A DNA stretch of 64,000 nucleotides from positions 310,001 through 374,000 of the forward strand of contig OOIN01000020.1 of NCBI GenBank assembly GCA_900323505.1, in the 5' to 3' direction. The notes under the pieces are model-generated. The model saw nothing but the letters and a program-made list of their open reading frames with translations. It did no database searches and was not told where the DNA came from. Source of the DNA: Ustilago trichophora. Taxonomy: Eukaryota > Basidiomycota > Ustilaginomycetes > Ustilaginales > Ustilaginaceae. Every line of letters begins with the position of its first letter. Position 1 is the first letter of the stretch. The translations under genes and the position numbers were made by a program. Below, one piece after another: positions 19,521 through 29,629 of the stretch.

Positions 19521-21722
19521 ATGGTGCTCACCCGCAGAGCTCGAGCGATCATCCCAGGCAACTCTGTCAAGTCGCTCTTCACTACATCAACCTCATATCC
19601 TCCGCGCCAAAATAGAAACTTCAGCAGCATGGCACCTACACCGATCCTGCTCGCACCGGAGCGTGCTCGAGCGTCCGGTATCACATTGGCCGACCATGAA
19701 TCCGCCTTTCGCGAAAACTCGGCAACCATCGTCATGCCCTCCGCCGAAGCAGCTTTCCTCAATCCTGTCCAGGAGTTCAACCGTGATCTTTCCACCCTCG
19801 CCATCCGCACATGGAGCGAGAGGCTCGATGCCGAGAAGAAGGCGCGTTTTCTTCGCGCCGCTCAGCGCAAGGCTGCTACCGCCAACAAGGGCAAGTCGAA
19901 GCGCAAAGGTGGCCAAGTTGCGAACGGTTCCGGGTCCAGCAGCACTGCCACCGATGATGGAGCACTAGCAGAGCAGCCGGACGCAAAGAAGGCACGCATC
20001 GACGAGATTGGCAACTCGGCAACCACAGAGCCAGCAGCACAGGAGGATGCAACTCAGGAGAATGCAGCAACGAGTAGCATAGTCCGGCCCACCACCTCCG
20101 CAGAGGACGAATACCGCAGTTACAAATTTACACTGCTCGAGGCGCTCAGTGCGACAGGTCTGCGCAGTATCCGATACGCAAAGGAAATCCCACTGCTGCG
20201 ATGGGTGCTGGCGAATGATCTGAGCCCGACCGCGGTGGAGATGATGAAGCGTAATGTGGCCCTAAACTTTCCCCCCGATCGTCCCATTGACGAATGGATC
20301 GTGTCGGAGGCAGAGGATGCCAAGTCGGAAAGCAATGTAGATGAGAGCAAGAAAGACGAGGTCATGGACGAAGACTCTTTGGCGGAGAGGGAGGACGAAG
20401 CTCGGGCTCGTGCAGCAGCCGCATCCGAAGCTCAAAAGGAACCCGCAGCAACATTCACCGTGCAAGCTGCTGAGGCACAAAGCATGCCTCAAATCTCTGC
20501 CGCAGCCATTCACCCTGATTGCAAGGTCAAGCTCAACGCTGGCGATGCCATCACACTTATGTACACCCACCGAGATCCCCAAAAGCGCTTCGACGTCGTC
20601 GATCTGGACCCCTACGGCTCGGCAGCACCTTTCATCGATGGTGGAATCCAGTCCGTCGCCGATGGCGGTCTCCTCTGCGTCACCTGTACCGACTTGGCCG
20701 TCCTCGCTGGTCACAATTATCCCGAAAAGTGCTTCTCTCAATACGGGGGTGTCTCTGTCAAAGCCGAGTTCTCCCATGAAGTCGCCTTACGTCTCGTCCT
20801 TCACACTCTTGCCACCTCTGCCGCACGTTACGGCCGCTACATCCAGCCCATGTTGAGTCTCTCCATCGATTTCTACCTGCGCACCTTTGTCCGCGTCTGG
20901 ACGGGGCCCGTCGAAGTCAAGAATGTCGCCAGCAAAACCGGCACCGTCTACATCTGCACCCACTGCCAAGACTTCCACGTCCAGCGCTTCGGTCGTGCCA
21001 CTCAGACCTCCAACACCGGCAAGACGGGCCAGACAAACGTCAACTACCGCTACAGCTCTGCCCAGGGCCCACCCGTGGGCGAACGCTGCAACGAGTGCGG
21101 CAACCGAATGCATCTCGGTGGACCAATGTGGTTGGGTGACTTGCACGATGCCGAATTCTGCCAATCTATTCTGACCAACTTGGATGCAAACCCGCAGGCG
21201 TTCCACACAAGCCCTAGAATCCGTGGTATGGTCAGCCTTGCAGCACAGGAGCTGAGCGGAGACAAGAGCATGTTCTACTTCACCCCTCCCAAAGCGTCGG
21301 GTTTGTTCCACTGCGTTTCGCCACCGTTGGACAAGATGGTCTCTGCGCTGCTGTCTGCTGGACACAGAGTGTCGCGTTCACATGCGGCTGCGGGATCTCT
21401 CAAGACCGACGCAAGTAGGGCACAGATCTTTGACATTTTAAGATACTGGGTCAAAACACAGAATCCGGTCAAGATGGAGAACATGAAGCCCAACGACCCG
21501 GCCCGCATCCTGCTGGCAAAGGAGCCGCAGAGAGAGTACGACTTTGATAACGTAAAGTCCAAGGAGGTGCTGGCTGCTTTGGGGGCTCAGGATAAGCTTG
21601 TCAGGTACCAGAGCAATCCATTGCCCAACTGGGGACCTGGAACGGCGGCCAAGGGTCATAAGGGTAAGAAGAAGCGCAACCTGCGTCCGGATGATCTGCA
21701 AGCTTCGGGCTCGAGTGCATAG
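19521..21722 (+). CDS. TRM1: tRNA (guanine26-N2)-dimethyltransferase
   Basis: SAM-dependent enzyme that makes m2,2G26 in cytosolic and mitochondrial tRNAs. From the ATG at 19521 the frame is 733 residues. A second in-frame ATG at 19629 (MAPTPILLAPERA) would give 697 residues. The 36-residue extension is Arg/Ser-rich and has no acidic residue, fitting a mitochondrial presequence as in yeast Trm1. The catalytic domain shows ALSATGLRSIRYAKEI, VLANDLSPTAVEMMKRN, and the signature DVVDLDPYGSAAPFIDGG followed by CVTCTDLAVLAG. Cys pairs CTHC and CNEC bind zinc in the C-terminal domain. Between the second and third motifs is an acidic/Ala-rich insertion of about 60 residues. A low-complexity Lys/Ala/Glu segment lies at about 115-195. 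No intron. The C-terminus is basic (KGHKGKKKRN). Confidence 0.94.
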   Translation: MVLTRRARAIIPGNSVKSLFTTSTSYPPRQNRNFSSMAPTPILLAPERARASGITLADHESAFRENSATIVMPSAEAAFLNPVQEFNRDLSTLAIRTWSERLDAEKKARFLRAAQRKAATANKGKSKRKGGQVANGSGSSSTATDDGALAEQPDAKKARIDEIGNSATTEPAAQEDATQENAATSSIVRPTTSAEDEYRSYKFTLLEALSATGLRSIRYAKEIPLLRWVLANDLSPTAVEMMKRNVALNFPPDRPIDEWIVSEAEDAKSESNVDESKKDEVMDEDSLAEREDEARARAAAASEAQKEPAATFTVQAAEAQSMPQISAAAIHPDCKVKLNAGDAITLMYTHRDPQKRFDVVDLDPYGSAAPFIDGGIQSVADGGLLCVTCTDLAVLAGHNYPEKCFSQYGGVSVKAEFSHEVALRLVLHTLATSAARYGRYIQPMLSLSIDFYLRTFVRVWTGPVEVKNVASKTGTVYICTHCQDFHVQRFGRATQTSNTGKTGQTNVNYRYSSAQGPPVGERCNECGNRMHLGGPMWLGDLHDAEFCQSILTNLDANPQAFHTSPRIRGMVSLAAQELSGDKSMFYFTPPKASGLFHCVSPPLDKMVSALLSAGHRVSRSHAAAGSLKTDASRAQIFDILRYWVKTQNPVKMENMKPNDPARILLAKEPQREYDFDNVKSKEVLAALGAQDKLVRYQSNPLPNWGPGTAAKGHKGKKKRNLRPDDLQASGSSA

Positions 21723-22377
21723 TTGACACGCCTGTATCTTAGAAGGTGGGCAGTAGCTTGTCCGAGGACTCGAATGAAAAATGTCAAGCGCCAGCATCTG
21801 AAAAGGATTGCATCTTCGAATGCCATTCTGAATGAGGCATAAGTGTACAAAGAAGGGGTGAAAAGACTCGTACGAGTAGCATCTCAACACAGCAGACAGG
21901 CAGAGAAGACAGAACCAAGTTTGCGAAAAGTAACACTCCGAAGCCAACGTGGGACTGAGGCCACTGGCTGAACCGCAGGCTCGCTTATCATGCCAAGGCT
22001 TGGCATCTGCACACTGCCAATCTGCTCTGTTCATTGCTTTTTTAATCCCTTCGCTTGGCCTCTGGTTCTCCCCCTCTTCTTCTTCCCTTATTTTTTTATT
22101 TTTTATTTTATTTTTTTCCCTCTTCGGGGGTGCGAATGGTTTGCGCTTTGAATGCCAAGAACCTCGGCCAATCGGTCGGGTGCTCACGTTCACGTTGAGA
22201 GGATCAAGGAGGGGGAGACACACGGCCGCCTCGCCCGCACAACGTGCCAGTGCATTATGTGGTTCGGAAGTGTCAGTGCCGCTCATGCTATCGTTGTCTT
22301 TAGTATAATTAGCTTGCAAATGGTTATGGACTGTAGCCGTTCGAAAGGATTCAGGGCCGAAAGGAGATTCATACGCA

Positions 22378-22412
22378 CCAGACTGACGCACCGGACTGAC
22401 GCACAAGACTGA
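22378..22412 (+). repeat. 13-base tandem repeat (2.7 copies)
   Basis: The core GACTGACGCAC repeats with 13-base period (cores at 22381 and 22394), and a third, partial copy GACTGAC ends the array; it runs directly into the palindrome ACTGTACAGT at 22414. Confidence 0.85.
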
Positions 22413-24483
22413 CTACTGTACAGTCGTGCAGAGCTTAATGAAGGGCGGGGAAGTGAAATGTACGACCCGTTCAAGAGCGGAAGCTGACCGCTTTTTGAAT
22501 ATGGCGGCCCCGCGCGTTCCTTTGAATTCCATGAGCTGATTGGCTGCGATTGCGTCGTAAGAAGCCTTTCATGGAGGCAATCGAAGCGTGGTCGGGAACG
22601 TCGGAGCCTTTGGAGATGTCAATCTGGACAAGTTATCAGTTGACGCAGCGGACACAAAATCCATCTTGTGCCTGGCGTCAAAGCCGATCCGACGCATCAC
22701 ACCGGCGGGGGAGACTAGGCTCACAGTGGGTGCCTGGCGCTTTTGTCCTCACCCTGCCAAGATCAAAAGAGATCCACCACTGATTGATGTCTACCCTCTG
22801 CGAGTTTGGCAGATCGCGGGTTCCTGTCGGACCTGTAGTATCCGTCCGTGAAGGTTTGCACACAAAAGAGAAGGAGAGACAGAGTACAACAGTAAGACCA
22901 TGATCGGCCAAGACGTTCGCGTGACGTGGCTGCCAGCGCCAAAGCGAATCGAGGAGGAATGACGGCTCAAGGGTTAAAAAGACGTGATCACTGCCAAGCT
23001 TTGCTTAATCTTGGGAGAGAGTGGTGCGAGTTGCTTGGCGCAGCTCGGAAGGTTGTTGAGGCAAGTTCACGTTGCAGGTCGCATGATGCTTTCCCCACCT
23101 TGTTGCTTGCACTCGTGCTCACTTCTTGCCCCAATTCTATGGAGCTCAATCGCAATAGAATGGACAACAGATTGCTTCGCTTCCAAAAGAGATGATTGTC
23201 GGACTCTGGTCTGAGCTGATGATCTGGGCAGAAGGGGCGGTAGGGGGCAGGAAAGGACACTTTGAATGTCAGCAGGACAGGAGCGATCGTTGAATGATTG
23301 GCATTGCTTCCCTCCTCTAATTGCCAATCGATACGGTCAATCTGAAATGAGTTGAGGAAGTGGAAACCAAGTTCTTGGCGATGCATGGTGGGAACTGTCT
23401 CTCTTCCTCACCCACTCTCGTGTTGGCAGGCAGGCGCGCGACCCACTTGCACGTTTCTATTCTTTCGAAAAAATGGTGGGTCACCCCAACCAAAAGACTA
23501 CAGCAACAGTAGGCGAGGCACGAGGTGCGGATGGAGCGGCAAAGAAAGCGGCGGTGCGAACCACTCTAGCGTCTGCTTGGCATGTCGTTTACAAAACAAA
23601 TTTTCAACCAATCGCAACCGTTCATCTGCCAACGGATCTGGTTTGCCGTCAAGTCTTGTGATCTCCGGTCTTGGTAAACGACCTGCAGCTCTATCAATCA
23701 ATCGCTCTAAAGTGGAAACTCGCCTCGTCAGGCACACGGCCGCGCATATAGAAGACAGAGATGAATCCGCCGCCGCCGCCGCCATTGCTGCTGTCTACTG
23801 TACTATATAGACCATTTGGCGGCGAGCGAGCCAGCCCGCTTTTGAGGGATGACACTCTGAGCATTTGCTCCCGCCTTGATTGTTTCGAATTCGACTATAA
23901 TTCAATTTTGTAGAAAAATGTATTGGTTGTAGTCGGCTGTGAAATTGGAATTCAGATTCGAGGCTTGGCAAGGATGCCTACGGTTCGTCGTGCAGGTCTT
24001 GGCATTGACGGACCAACATGGATACAGTACTTTGTTTTTGGCTTTGACTGTTGTAGTGCCTTTTTTGAAAAGGCCAAGCGTGGCTTCATCTCTGTTGGGC
24101 TCTCTTTGCTTTGTACTTCGGCGGTGGGATTGGATTGAAACGGACTTGTCCGTGTCTGGTGCCTATTTCTCATGCACGCAGGCCGCCGCTCCGCTCCTCG
24201 ATTTGTCCGCTCGTCCGCATGACACGATGGCGGCGGCCCACCTGTTTTGTGATGTGCACTCTCTGTCGCTTCTCCTCTTTTCTCAGCTTCGATTCGGTCG
24301 TCACAACTTCATCAGATGGACTCCCACTTACCTCGGGCTGACAGGGGAATGGGCCCAGCATGGGATGTGAGTGGGCGCGACATCCGAATCAAAGGCAACG
24401 AACGAATGGAAGGAAGAGAGCCAAGGGAGGCAGAAGGACAAGAACCTTGAGCTGAGTTGGAATACGTTTTAGCGAACCGCGGG

Positions 24484-25181
24484 CTTGGCTGTTTCAAGTC
24501 TTGGCCAAAAAGGTTGCCAAGTCGACGTGGACCTCGGACAGCAACCATGCCACTTGGTTCTGCCCTTGCTCGCTCGCCCTTCTTGGCATTTGGCATCTTT
24601 GGCACAGCTTGCATATTGCTTGGCCTTCCTTTGCTCATTTGCCTCTTTGCTTTGGCTTTGGTTTGCCATTTCCGAGTCTTGGTCTCCCTTCTTGGCTCCT
24701 TGCCCTCCTCCAAAACCCCTGGCTTGGCCGACCTTGCGCCCGTTCTTGGCTTTCCTTCTTGTCCTTCTGCTTACAAGTCTTGGCTTTTCCGTCTCATGTC
24801 ACAGACACACACAGACATACACACAGAGAGAAGACAGACACCTCGCTTGCTTGCTCCCCTTTCCCGTGGTTTCGCTCGCTCGCCCTTGTCATTGTACCGC
24901 CTTCTCCCCCGCCTGGGGCTTTATGCCTTCATACTCAACAGGTGGCCTGGAGCCCCTCTCTCTCTCCCTCTCTCCGTCTATCTCGTCCCCTCTGTGTTTG
25001 CTTGGGTTGCAGTACCGTATCGGAAACTCAAACCCTCCGTCGGTCCACAACTCAGCGCGTGCTTGGCATTCGGTCGCTCGCTTGCTTCTTCCTTTCACCG
25101 CATCCAATCGGTCCAGGTCTTGGCATTCCCGCCTCGTGGTCGCCCCTCCGATCCTATATAGCTCTCTCGGCTCACCTTGGC
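24484..25181. promoter_or_regulatory. Cluster of CTTGGC hexamers upstream of the zinc-cluster gene
   Basis: CTTGGC occurs at 24484, 24500, 24582, 24619, 24691, 24723, 24745, 24779, 25062, 25119 and 25176, and its complement GCCAAG at 24516. About 0.2 per strand would be expected by chance in 700 bases. Such clustering is typical of transcription-factor binding sites; the factor is unknown. Confidence 0.55.
25155..25160 (+). promoter_or_regulatory. TATA-like box of the Zn2Cys6 gene
   Basis: TATATA in CCTATATAGC, followed by a pyrimidine-rich leader, about 235 bases before the ATG at 25390. Confidence 0.5.
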
Positions 25182-25389
25182 TTTCCCGCTCTTTCCCTTT
25201 CTTCCCCCTTCGAATACCATCATCATCTCCCTATCACGGACGCTCCTCGCCATTGTCCATCACGCTCGACAACGCCCGCTACCAGCAACTTCACTTCCAT
25301 CTGTCGATCTTCTCTACCTTTGAGCAACTCATCTTCCCGTCTCTGCTCTCCTCCTTCTCAAACCACCACACTTGTCGGACTCGAATCAT

Positions 25390-27870
25390 ATGATTCCATC
25401 AGGAGCACCCAGCATGTCTCGACCACACTCTACCTACAACTCTGTTCCATGGGCGTCTGGCTCCGAACAGCACCAGCAGAAAGCCCCATCGCATCCTCAC
25501 CACCACCACCAGCACTTCGCCCACTCGGCTTACTCTGCATCAGCCGGCCCTTCTACTTACCGTGCTCTTTCCAGCGGAAACGTAGCATCTGCTCCCGTCC
25601 CTCAGCACCCTCACCACGCCGATCCATGGGCACACCGATCCACCGCAGCTGGCCCTTCCACCTCGCCTCTGCCACCCACTTTTGCACAGCCTGCCCAGGT
25701 CGCTACTAGCCCAGCAGAGCAGCCCATCATCCGCACCACTCACATCACCGCTGACGGCACTACCATCTACGCTGCCACCGGCCGCAAGCGCAAGCGTCTC
25801 CAAAAGGCTTGCGTTGCTTGTCACAAGGCTAAGCGTCGTTGCGATGGTGGCCTCCCTTGCTCCAACTGCGACTTTAGCGGCCGCACTTGCTGCTACTCGG
25901 ACGCCAACGGCAAGATGGTGCTCCCCACCGCCCGCGTCTCCAACGAAGGTGGTCAGGCTACTGGTGCAGCAGCACACCCTGGCGCCACCCTCCACCCCTC
26001 CGAGGGTCTCACACCCGCTTACACTGGTGCCGCCTCGGCTCCCAGCCCCAGCGGCAGTGACATCTCGGGTCGCGTTCGTGCCAACACTCTCAGCTCCAAG
26101 TCCAGCCCCATGTCGATCGCCACTGCCGGCTCGCGTGTTGAGGGCGTGCTCAGCATCGACGATGTCGCCCCTGAGCGCCGCAGAGATCTCATCAGCATCT
26201 TCTTCTCCCAGATTCACCCCTTCAGCTGTGTCATGGATGAGATCTCGTTCCTTCGTGATCTCTCCACCTCCGAGGTTCCTGCTTGGTTGCTGATGGCCAT
26301 GTTCGCCTTGTCTGCTCGCTACGAGCAGGGCATCAGCGAGGCCGAGCGTGAACGTCGTTTCTCTCACGGCGAGGCTTTTGCTCGCTCCGCACGTCGCATG
26401 CTTCAGGAGGAGGACCAGGATGGCTTCACTCTCCTTGACCGCCCCGACATCGACCTCGCCCTCACTCTCTGCTTCCTCGCCGCGCACGAGCTCGGTATGG
26501 GCCGTCTCCAGCGCGCCCTTTCTTACTCGAACGACGCTGTCCGAATCGTTGCCACCCTCAGGCTCGCTGAGGGCCACCTGCCTCCTGCACGCAAGAACAA
26601 CTACTCGCGCGACTCTTTCTCGTCGTCGTCGTGGCCTCGTCGCGCTACATGTGAGCGCCTCGTGCTTTTAGCTTGGACACTCGACATGACCATCGCTGCT
26701 CTTGCTGTCCAGTCTTCCACCGTTCGTCGCTCTGATGTTCTGGCTGCTGCTCGCAACTTCGGCACTTCTGGTGACGAGGTCCGTGACGATGTCACCAAGT
26801 CGTTCGCTCGCCTTGCCGAAATTGCTACCGTCTTTGGTCTTGTGGTCGACTCAAACGAGCCTTGCAGCAAGGGTGAAGATGCTCTCCAGGCTTGGGCTGC
26901 CGCGCTTGTTGTCGAGCACAAGTTCGACGACTACAACATGAAGCAGGCCAGCCGTCTGCTCGAGGAGCCCGAGGCTAGCGCTGCCTCGCACCGTGCCTGG
27001 TTCTGGGCACAGATGCATCTGGTCGCTGAGTGCTCGGTCTTCCTCATGGAGGCTCGCCGTGCCGGTGGCCCTCAGGCTGACCGTGGCCAGCAGAAGGCTG
27101 CGCTCGACAACATCCACTTGATCTTGTCGGTGCTCAGCATCACGGGTCGCCGCAACCTGTTTGCCTTTCCTGCTCTGCTCATCTGCACGCAGTACAGCCG
27201 CCCTAGTCCCGACGCATCGCGATGGTGGGCCACAGCTCGCCAGTGCTGGAACGTGGCCGAGCATCAGATCGCCGACGCCGCTCGGTTTTTTGTCCGGCCC
27301 AGTAATGACGCTCCCTCTCCCGGGAGGGAAGCTGGAGCCGCTGCCACAGAGTCTCTGACGCTTCCAAGGCTCTCGAGCTCCTCTGTTGGCAGCGCTTCGG
27401 TTCGGTCTGCCGCTCCTGCCTCGCTGCCTTCGATCGGTCGCCTGCCGCTTCCCTCTCTGCGTCTGTCGCCCCCTCTCTCGGCGCCCATCCAGAACGCTGA
27501 GCAGCACCGCTCGCCCAAGAACTCGACTTCGCTGCCCTCGTGGCGATCGGCTTCTTCCGGCGCCGAGGCTCGCTACGCCCAGGAAAGCCGATCACCCCGC
27601 AGCTCAATCGGTGCCAAGAGCGACAGTGGTGCTGCTGAGAACGACGGCATGAGCAGCAACGGTGGCAGCAGCCCCGACTCTTCATCCATCTCGCCTCGCT
27701 CGGCACCCATGGAGATTGGCGGTGAGGAGTACGTGCCCGTGATTGCCAACCGTGGCTCGCGATCGCCTCCCCTCGCCTCGCACACCTTCTCCAAGGATCC
27801 TCGCAGCTCGTGGTCCCCCATCACCTCGCTCCGCGGCGAGAAGCGCACCATCTCGGCCATCTCGAGCTAA
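25390..27870 (+). CDS. Zn2Cys6 binuclear-cluster transcription factor
   Basis: Nuclear DNA-binding regulator. The frame is 826 residues from the ATG at 25390; a second ATG nine residues on (SRPHSTYN) is also possible. The N-terminus is His/Ser/Pro-rich. At about 135-172 a basic stretch RKRKRLQKA leads into the cluster CVACHKAKRRCDGGLPC, then SNC, and the last Cys follows after DFSGRTC (C-x2-C-x6-C-x5-C-x2-C pattern). A fungal-specific middle domain follows from about 250 (VLSIDDVAPERRRDLISIFF) to about 620, with leucine-rich helices such as DLALTLCFLAAHELGMGRL. The last 180 residues are Ser/Pro-rich. Target genes cannot be told. The gene has an unusually long, repeat-structured upstream region: TATATA at 25155 and a cluster of CTTGGC hexamers, suggesting complex or self-regulation (inference). 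Confidence 0.88.
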   Translation: MIPSGAPSMSRPHSTYNSVPWASGSEQHQQKAPSHPHHHHQHFAHSAYSASAGPSTYRALSSGNVASAPVPQHPHHADPWAHRSTAAGPSTSPLPPTFAQPAQVATSPAEQPIIRTTHITADGTTIYAATGRKRKRLQKACVACHKAKRRCDGGLPCSNCDFSGRTCCYSDANGKMVLPTARVSNEGGQATGAAAHPGATLHPSEGLTPAYTGAASAPSPSGSDISGRVRANTLSSKSSPMSIATAGSRVEGVLSIDDVAPERRRDLISIFFSQIHPFSCVMDEISFLRDLSTSEVPAWLLMAMFALSARYEQGISEAERERRFSHGEAFARSARRMLQEEDQDGFTLLDRPDIDLALTLCFLAAHELGMGRLQRALSYSNDAVRIVATLRLAEGHLPPARKNNYSRDSFSSSSWPRRATCERLVLLAWTLDMTIAALAVQSSTVRRSDVLAAARNFGTSGDEVRDDVTKSFARLAEIATVFGLVVDSNEPCSKGEDALQAWAAALVVEHKFDDYNMKQASRLLEEPEASAASHRAWFWAQMHLVAECSVFLMEARRAGGPQADRGQQKAALDNIHLILSVLSITGRRNLFAFPALLICTQYSRPSPDASRWWATARQCWNVAEHQIADAARFFVRPSNDAPSPGREAGAAATESLTLPRLSSSSVGSASVRSAAPASLPSIGRLPLPSLRLSPPLSAPIQNAEQHRSPKNSTSLPSWRSASSGAEARYAQESRSPRSSIGAKSDSGAAENDGMSSNGGSSPDSSSISPRSAPMEIGGEEYVPVIANRGSRSPPLASHTFSKDPRSSWSPITSLRGEKRTISAISS

Positions 27871-28322
27871 GTACTAGCAGCAGCCATGCCACTTGTATTT
27901 TTATGTATTTGATCTCCTCCACTTTATCCTTCGCATAAGGGCTTATTGCATGAATGCACACTTATGGGGTACAGCCTTTCCTCTTTTGTCTCTGCAGAGA
28001 ATGTGTGAGCCAATCGTTCGATGTTGGAATTTTTGAGCCTTTGATGGTGCTGAGCGAACCAACGTCAGTCAAAGTACGTCACGGCAAACCTTCTGCTAAC
28101 GGGCAGCCTCGATATTATGAGAACTAGCTATGCAGACCAAACTTCGGCAATTGGCACAGCGCGTGAAGCCTACCCGGGCTGCTACACCTGAAGCAATCCG
28201 GCGAATAGTATCGAAAACTGTGCGCATAAGTATGCGTAGACGGCAGCCGTTCATCCGATACGGCAAAGCAATAGTGTACTGAACTATATGATGAGCAAGT
28301 GGGGCAGGGAGAATTTTCCGAT

Positions 28323-28349
28323 GTACTGTACAGTACTGTACTGTACTGT
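28323..28349. promoter_or_regulatory. Longest GTAC/ACTGTAC array
   Basis: GTACTGTACAGTACTGTAC and two further CTGTACTG-type steps follow in 27 bases. It lies mid-spacer, about 450 bases from the nearest gene on each side. Confidence 0.5.
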
Positions 28350-28755
28350 GTTGTATAGCAGTCAAAGCGGTGCGTGTTCCGCTTTGGAATTAGAAAGAAG
28401 CGCTAGACACAGCCCTTTGGCGCGTCGCATGAATTCGAAGCCACCTTTTCTACAGCCGAACAAAGCGTTTTGTGAGCGTTGTGATAATTGCCATATGTAT
28501 GGAGTGACCGTGAGGGCTTTGCCGCTGAGGAATAGGGTCTTGGCATCTTTGATCGGCTAGAGAGCATTTGACTCTTTCCGATGGAAGTGTAGGGTTTCTG
28601 GTGAATGATAATATATAGGAGACCTTGACTCTGCACCATCATCACCATCCTCCCAAGTCAACAATTCTGCCTTCTTTCTTCTAGCTGCAACTACTACACG
28701 AATTTCTTGTTTGAAACAAGGCAAGGCAAAACCACACGCATTCCTCGAAACACAA

Positions 28756-28775
28756 ACACACACACACACACACAC
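28756..28775 (+). repeat. CA dinucleotide repeat in a leader
   Basis: (CA)10 ending 28 bases before the ATG of the small Cys-rich gene. Confidence 0.9.
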
Positions 28776-28803
28776 GCATACCTTGTTGAATAACGACAAT
28801 AGC

Positions 28804-29311
28804 ATGTCGGGCGAAATCGCTGGCGGCCTCTTGGGCGGTTGCTGCGGCTCCATCTTGACCCAGATTCAGTATAGCATTTGCAACACTCGTACGTTTCCTT
28901 CCAACCTTCTGATACAACTCCGAGCCCCACACTCCAACTCCCCAAAACTCCGCTGTTGAGCTTGCTAACCAACCTCAAATCACCTTTGATTCTCTCCACC
29001 TTTTTACACCTCGGTAAATCTTCTCTGTGCTGTTCTCGTGAACAATAGGCCAGTACGGAACGGACGCAAACTGCTGTGACAACTGTTGCCGCTTCAACTG
29101 CTGTTGGAAACAAGGTGCGCTTCCTGTAGAAGACTATCCGATTGCAAATTCGGCTCCGGAGGACAGGACGCAGCATGTAGACAGTCCTCCGTCGGCGGTG
29201 AAAAAGGAGGGCGACGAGGCAACATTGCCGGCATATGCGGCTACTGCACAGATGTCAACGACGCCAGCGCCACATGCGACGGCGGGGGATGTCAAGACTG
29301 CACAGACCTAG
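28804..29311 (+). CDS. Small Cys-rich conserved fungal protein, 2 exons
   Basis: Exon 1 is 28804-28888 and exon 2 is 29049-29311; the intron runs GTACGT to ATAG and the joined frame is 115 residues. The N-terminus reads MSGEIAGGLLGGCCGSILT, and exon 2 opens with a dense Cys pattern (ANCCDNCCRFNCCWKQG). After that the tail is Pro/Ala/Thr-rich and probably disordered. I recognise the Gly-Cys-rich N-terminus plus CC-x2-CC module from small fungal proteins of unknown function. The CC pairs could be palmitoylated or bind metal, but that is a guess. There is no cleavable signal peptide; the Gly-rich start might be a weak membrane-associating segment. A (CA)n tract lies 28 bases upstream of the ATG. 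It is tail to tail with the thioesterase gene (318 bases). Confidence 0.7.
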
Positions 29312-29629
29312 TCATTGTTCCTTCAAGAAGGTGCCATTACACTACTGCTCGTTCTATTTTGTACATACTTTATGGGCTAGGCGTCATTGTCGCAATCAGG
29401 CAGCGATCCAAGTCTCATTCCGATATCCCCCTTAGTCTTGCTCAAAGTTGCAATCCTAATACCCCGAGGCTGAGGGCCTACATTTTCTCAACGTTACATG
29501 CGATCTTCCCTTATGCTTCTTCAGCATATTGTTACATCGTCTGTTCGTGCGTGTATGTATCTTGTGCACTGTACAGTCTTACAGAAGTACATTTTTCCCT
29601 CTACCATTATGGACATCACCACCATTCCT
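29312..29629. other. Intergenic, convergent 3' regions
   Basis: 318 bases between two stops. No gene. It contains the 10-base palindrome ACTGTACAGT at 29568-29577. Confidence 0.6.

Larger units (their letters stand above)
21723..25389. other. 3.7 kb upstream region of the Zn2Cys6 gene
   Basis: No gene is supported. Features are a T-rich run at 22087-22121, a 13-base tandem repeat at 22378-22412, ACTGTAC elements at 22414, 23797 and 24024, the CTTGGC cluster at 24484-25181, short CA/GA runs at 24800-24840, a CT run at 24957-24975, and TATATA at 25155. The region from 24440 is pyrimidine-rich and looks like a long leader. Confidence 0.6.
27871..28803. other. Intergenic between Zn2Cys6 gene and Cys-rich gene
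   Basis: 933 bases, no gene supported. It includes the longest ACTGTAC array in the window (28323-28349) and a CA microsatellite (28756-28775) in the leader of the Cys-rich gene. Confidence 0.6.

Noticed and set aside
24457..25709. Three overlapping plus-strand frames of 234-402 residues upstream of the Zn2Cys6 gene
   Set aside because: They are Leu/Pro/Ser-rich products of pyrimidine-rich DNA in all three frames, show no domain, and run through the leader into the real gene.
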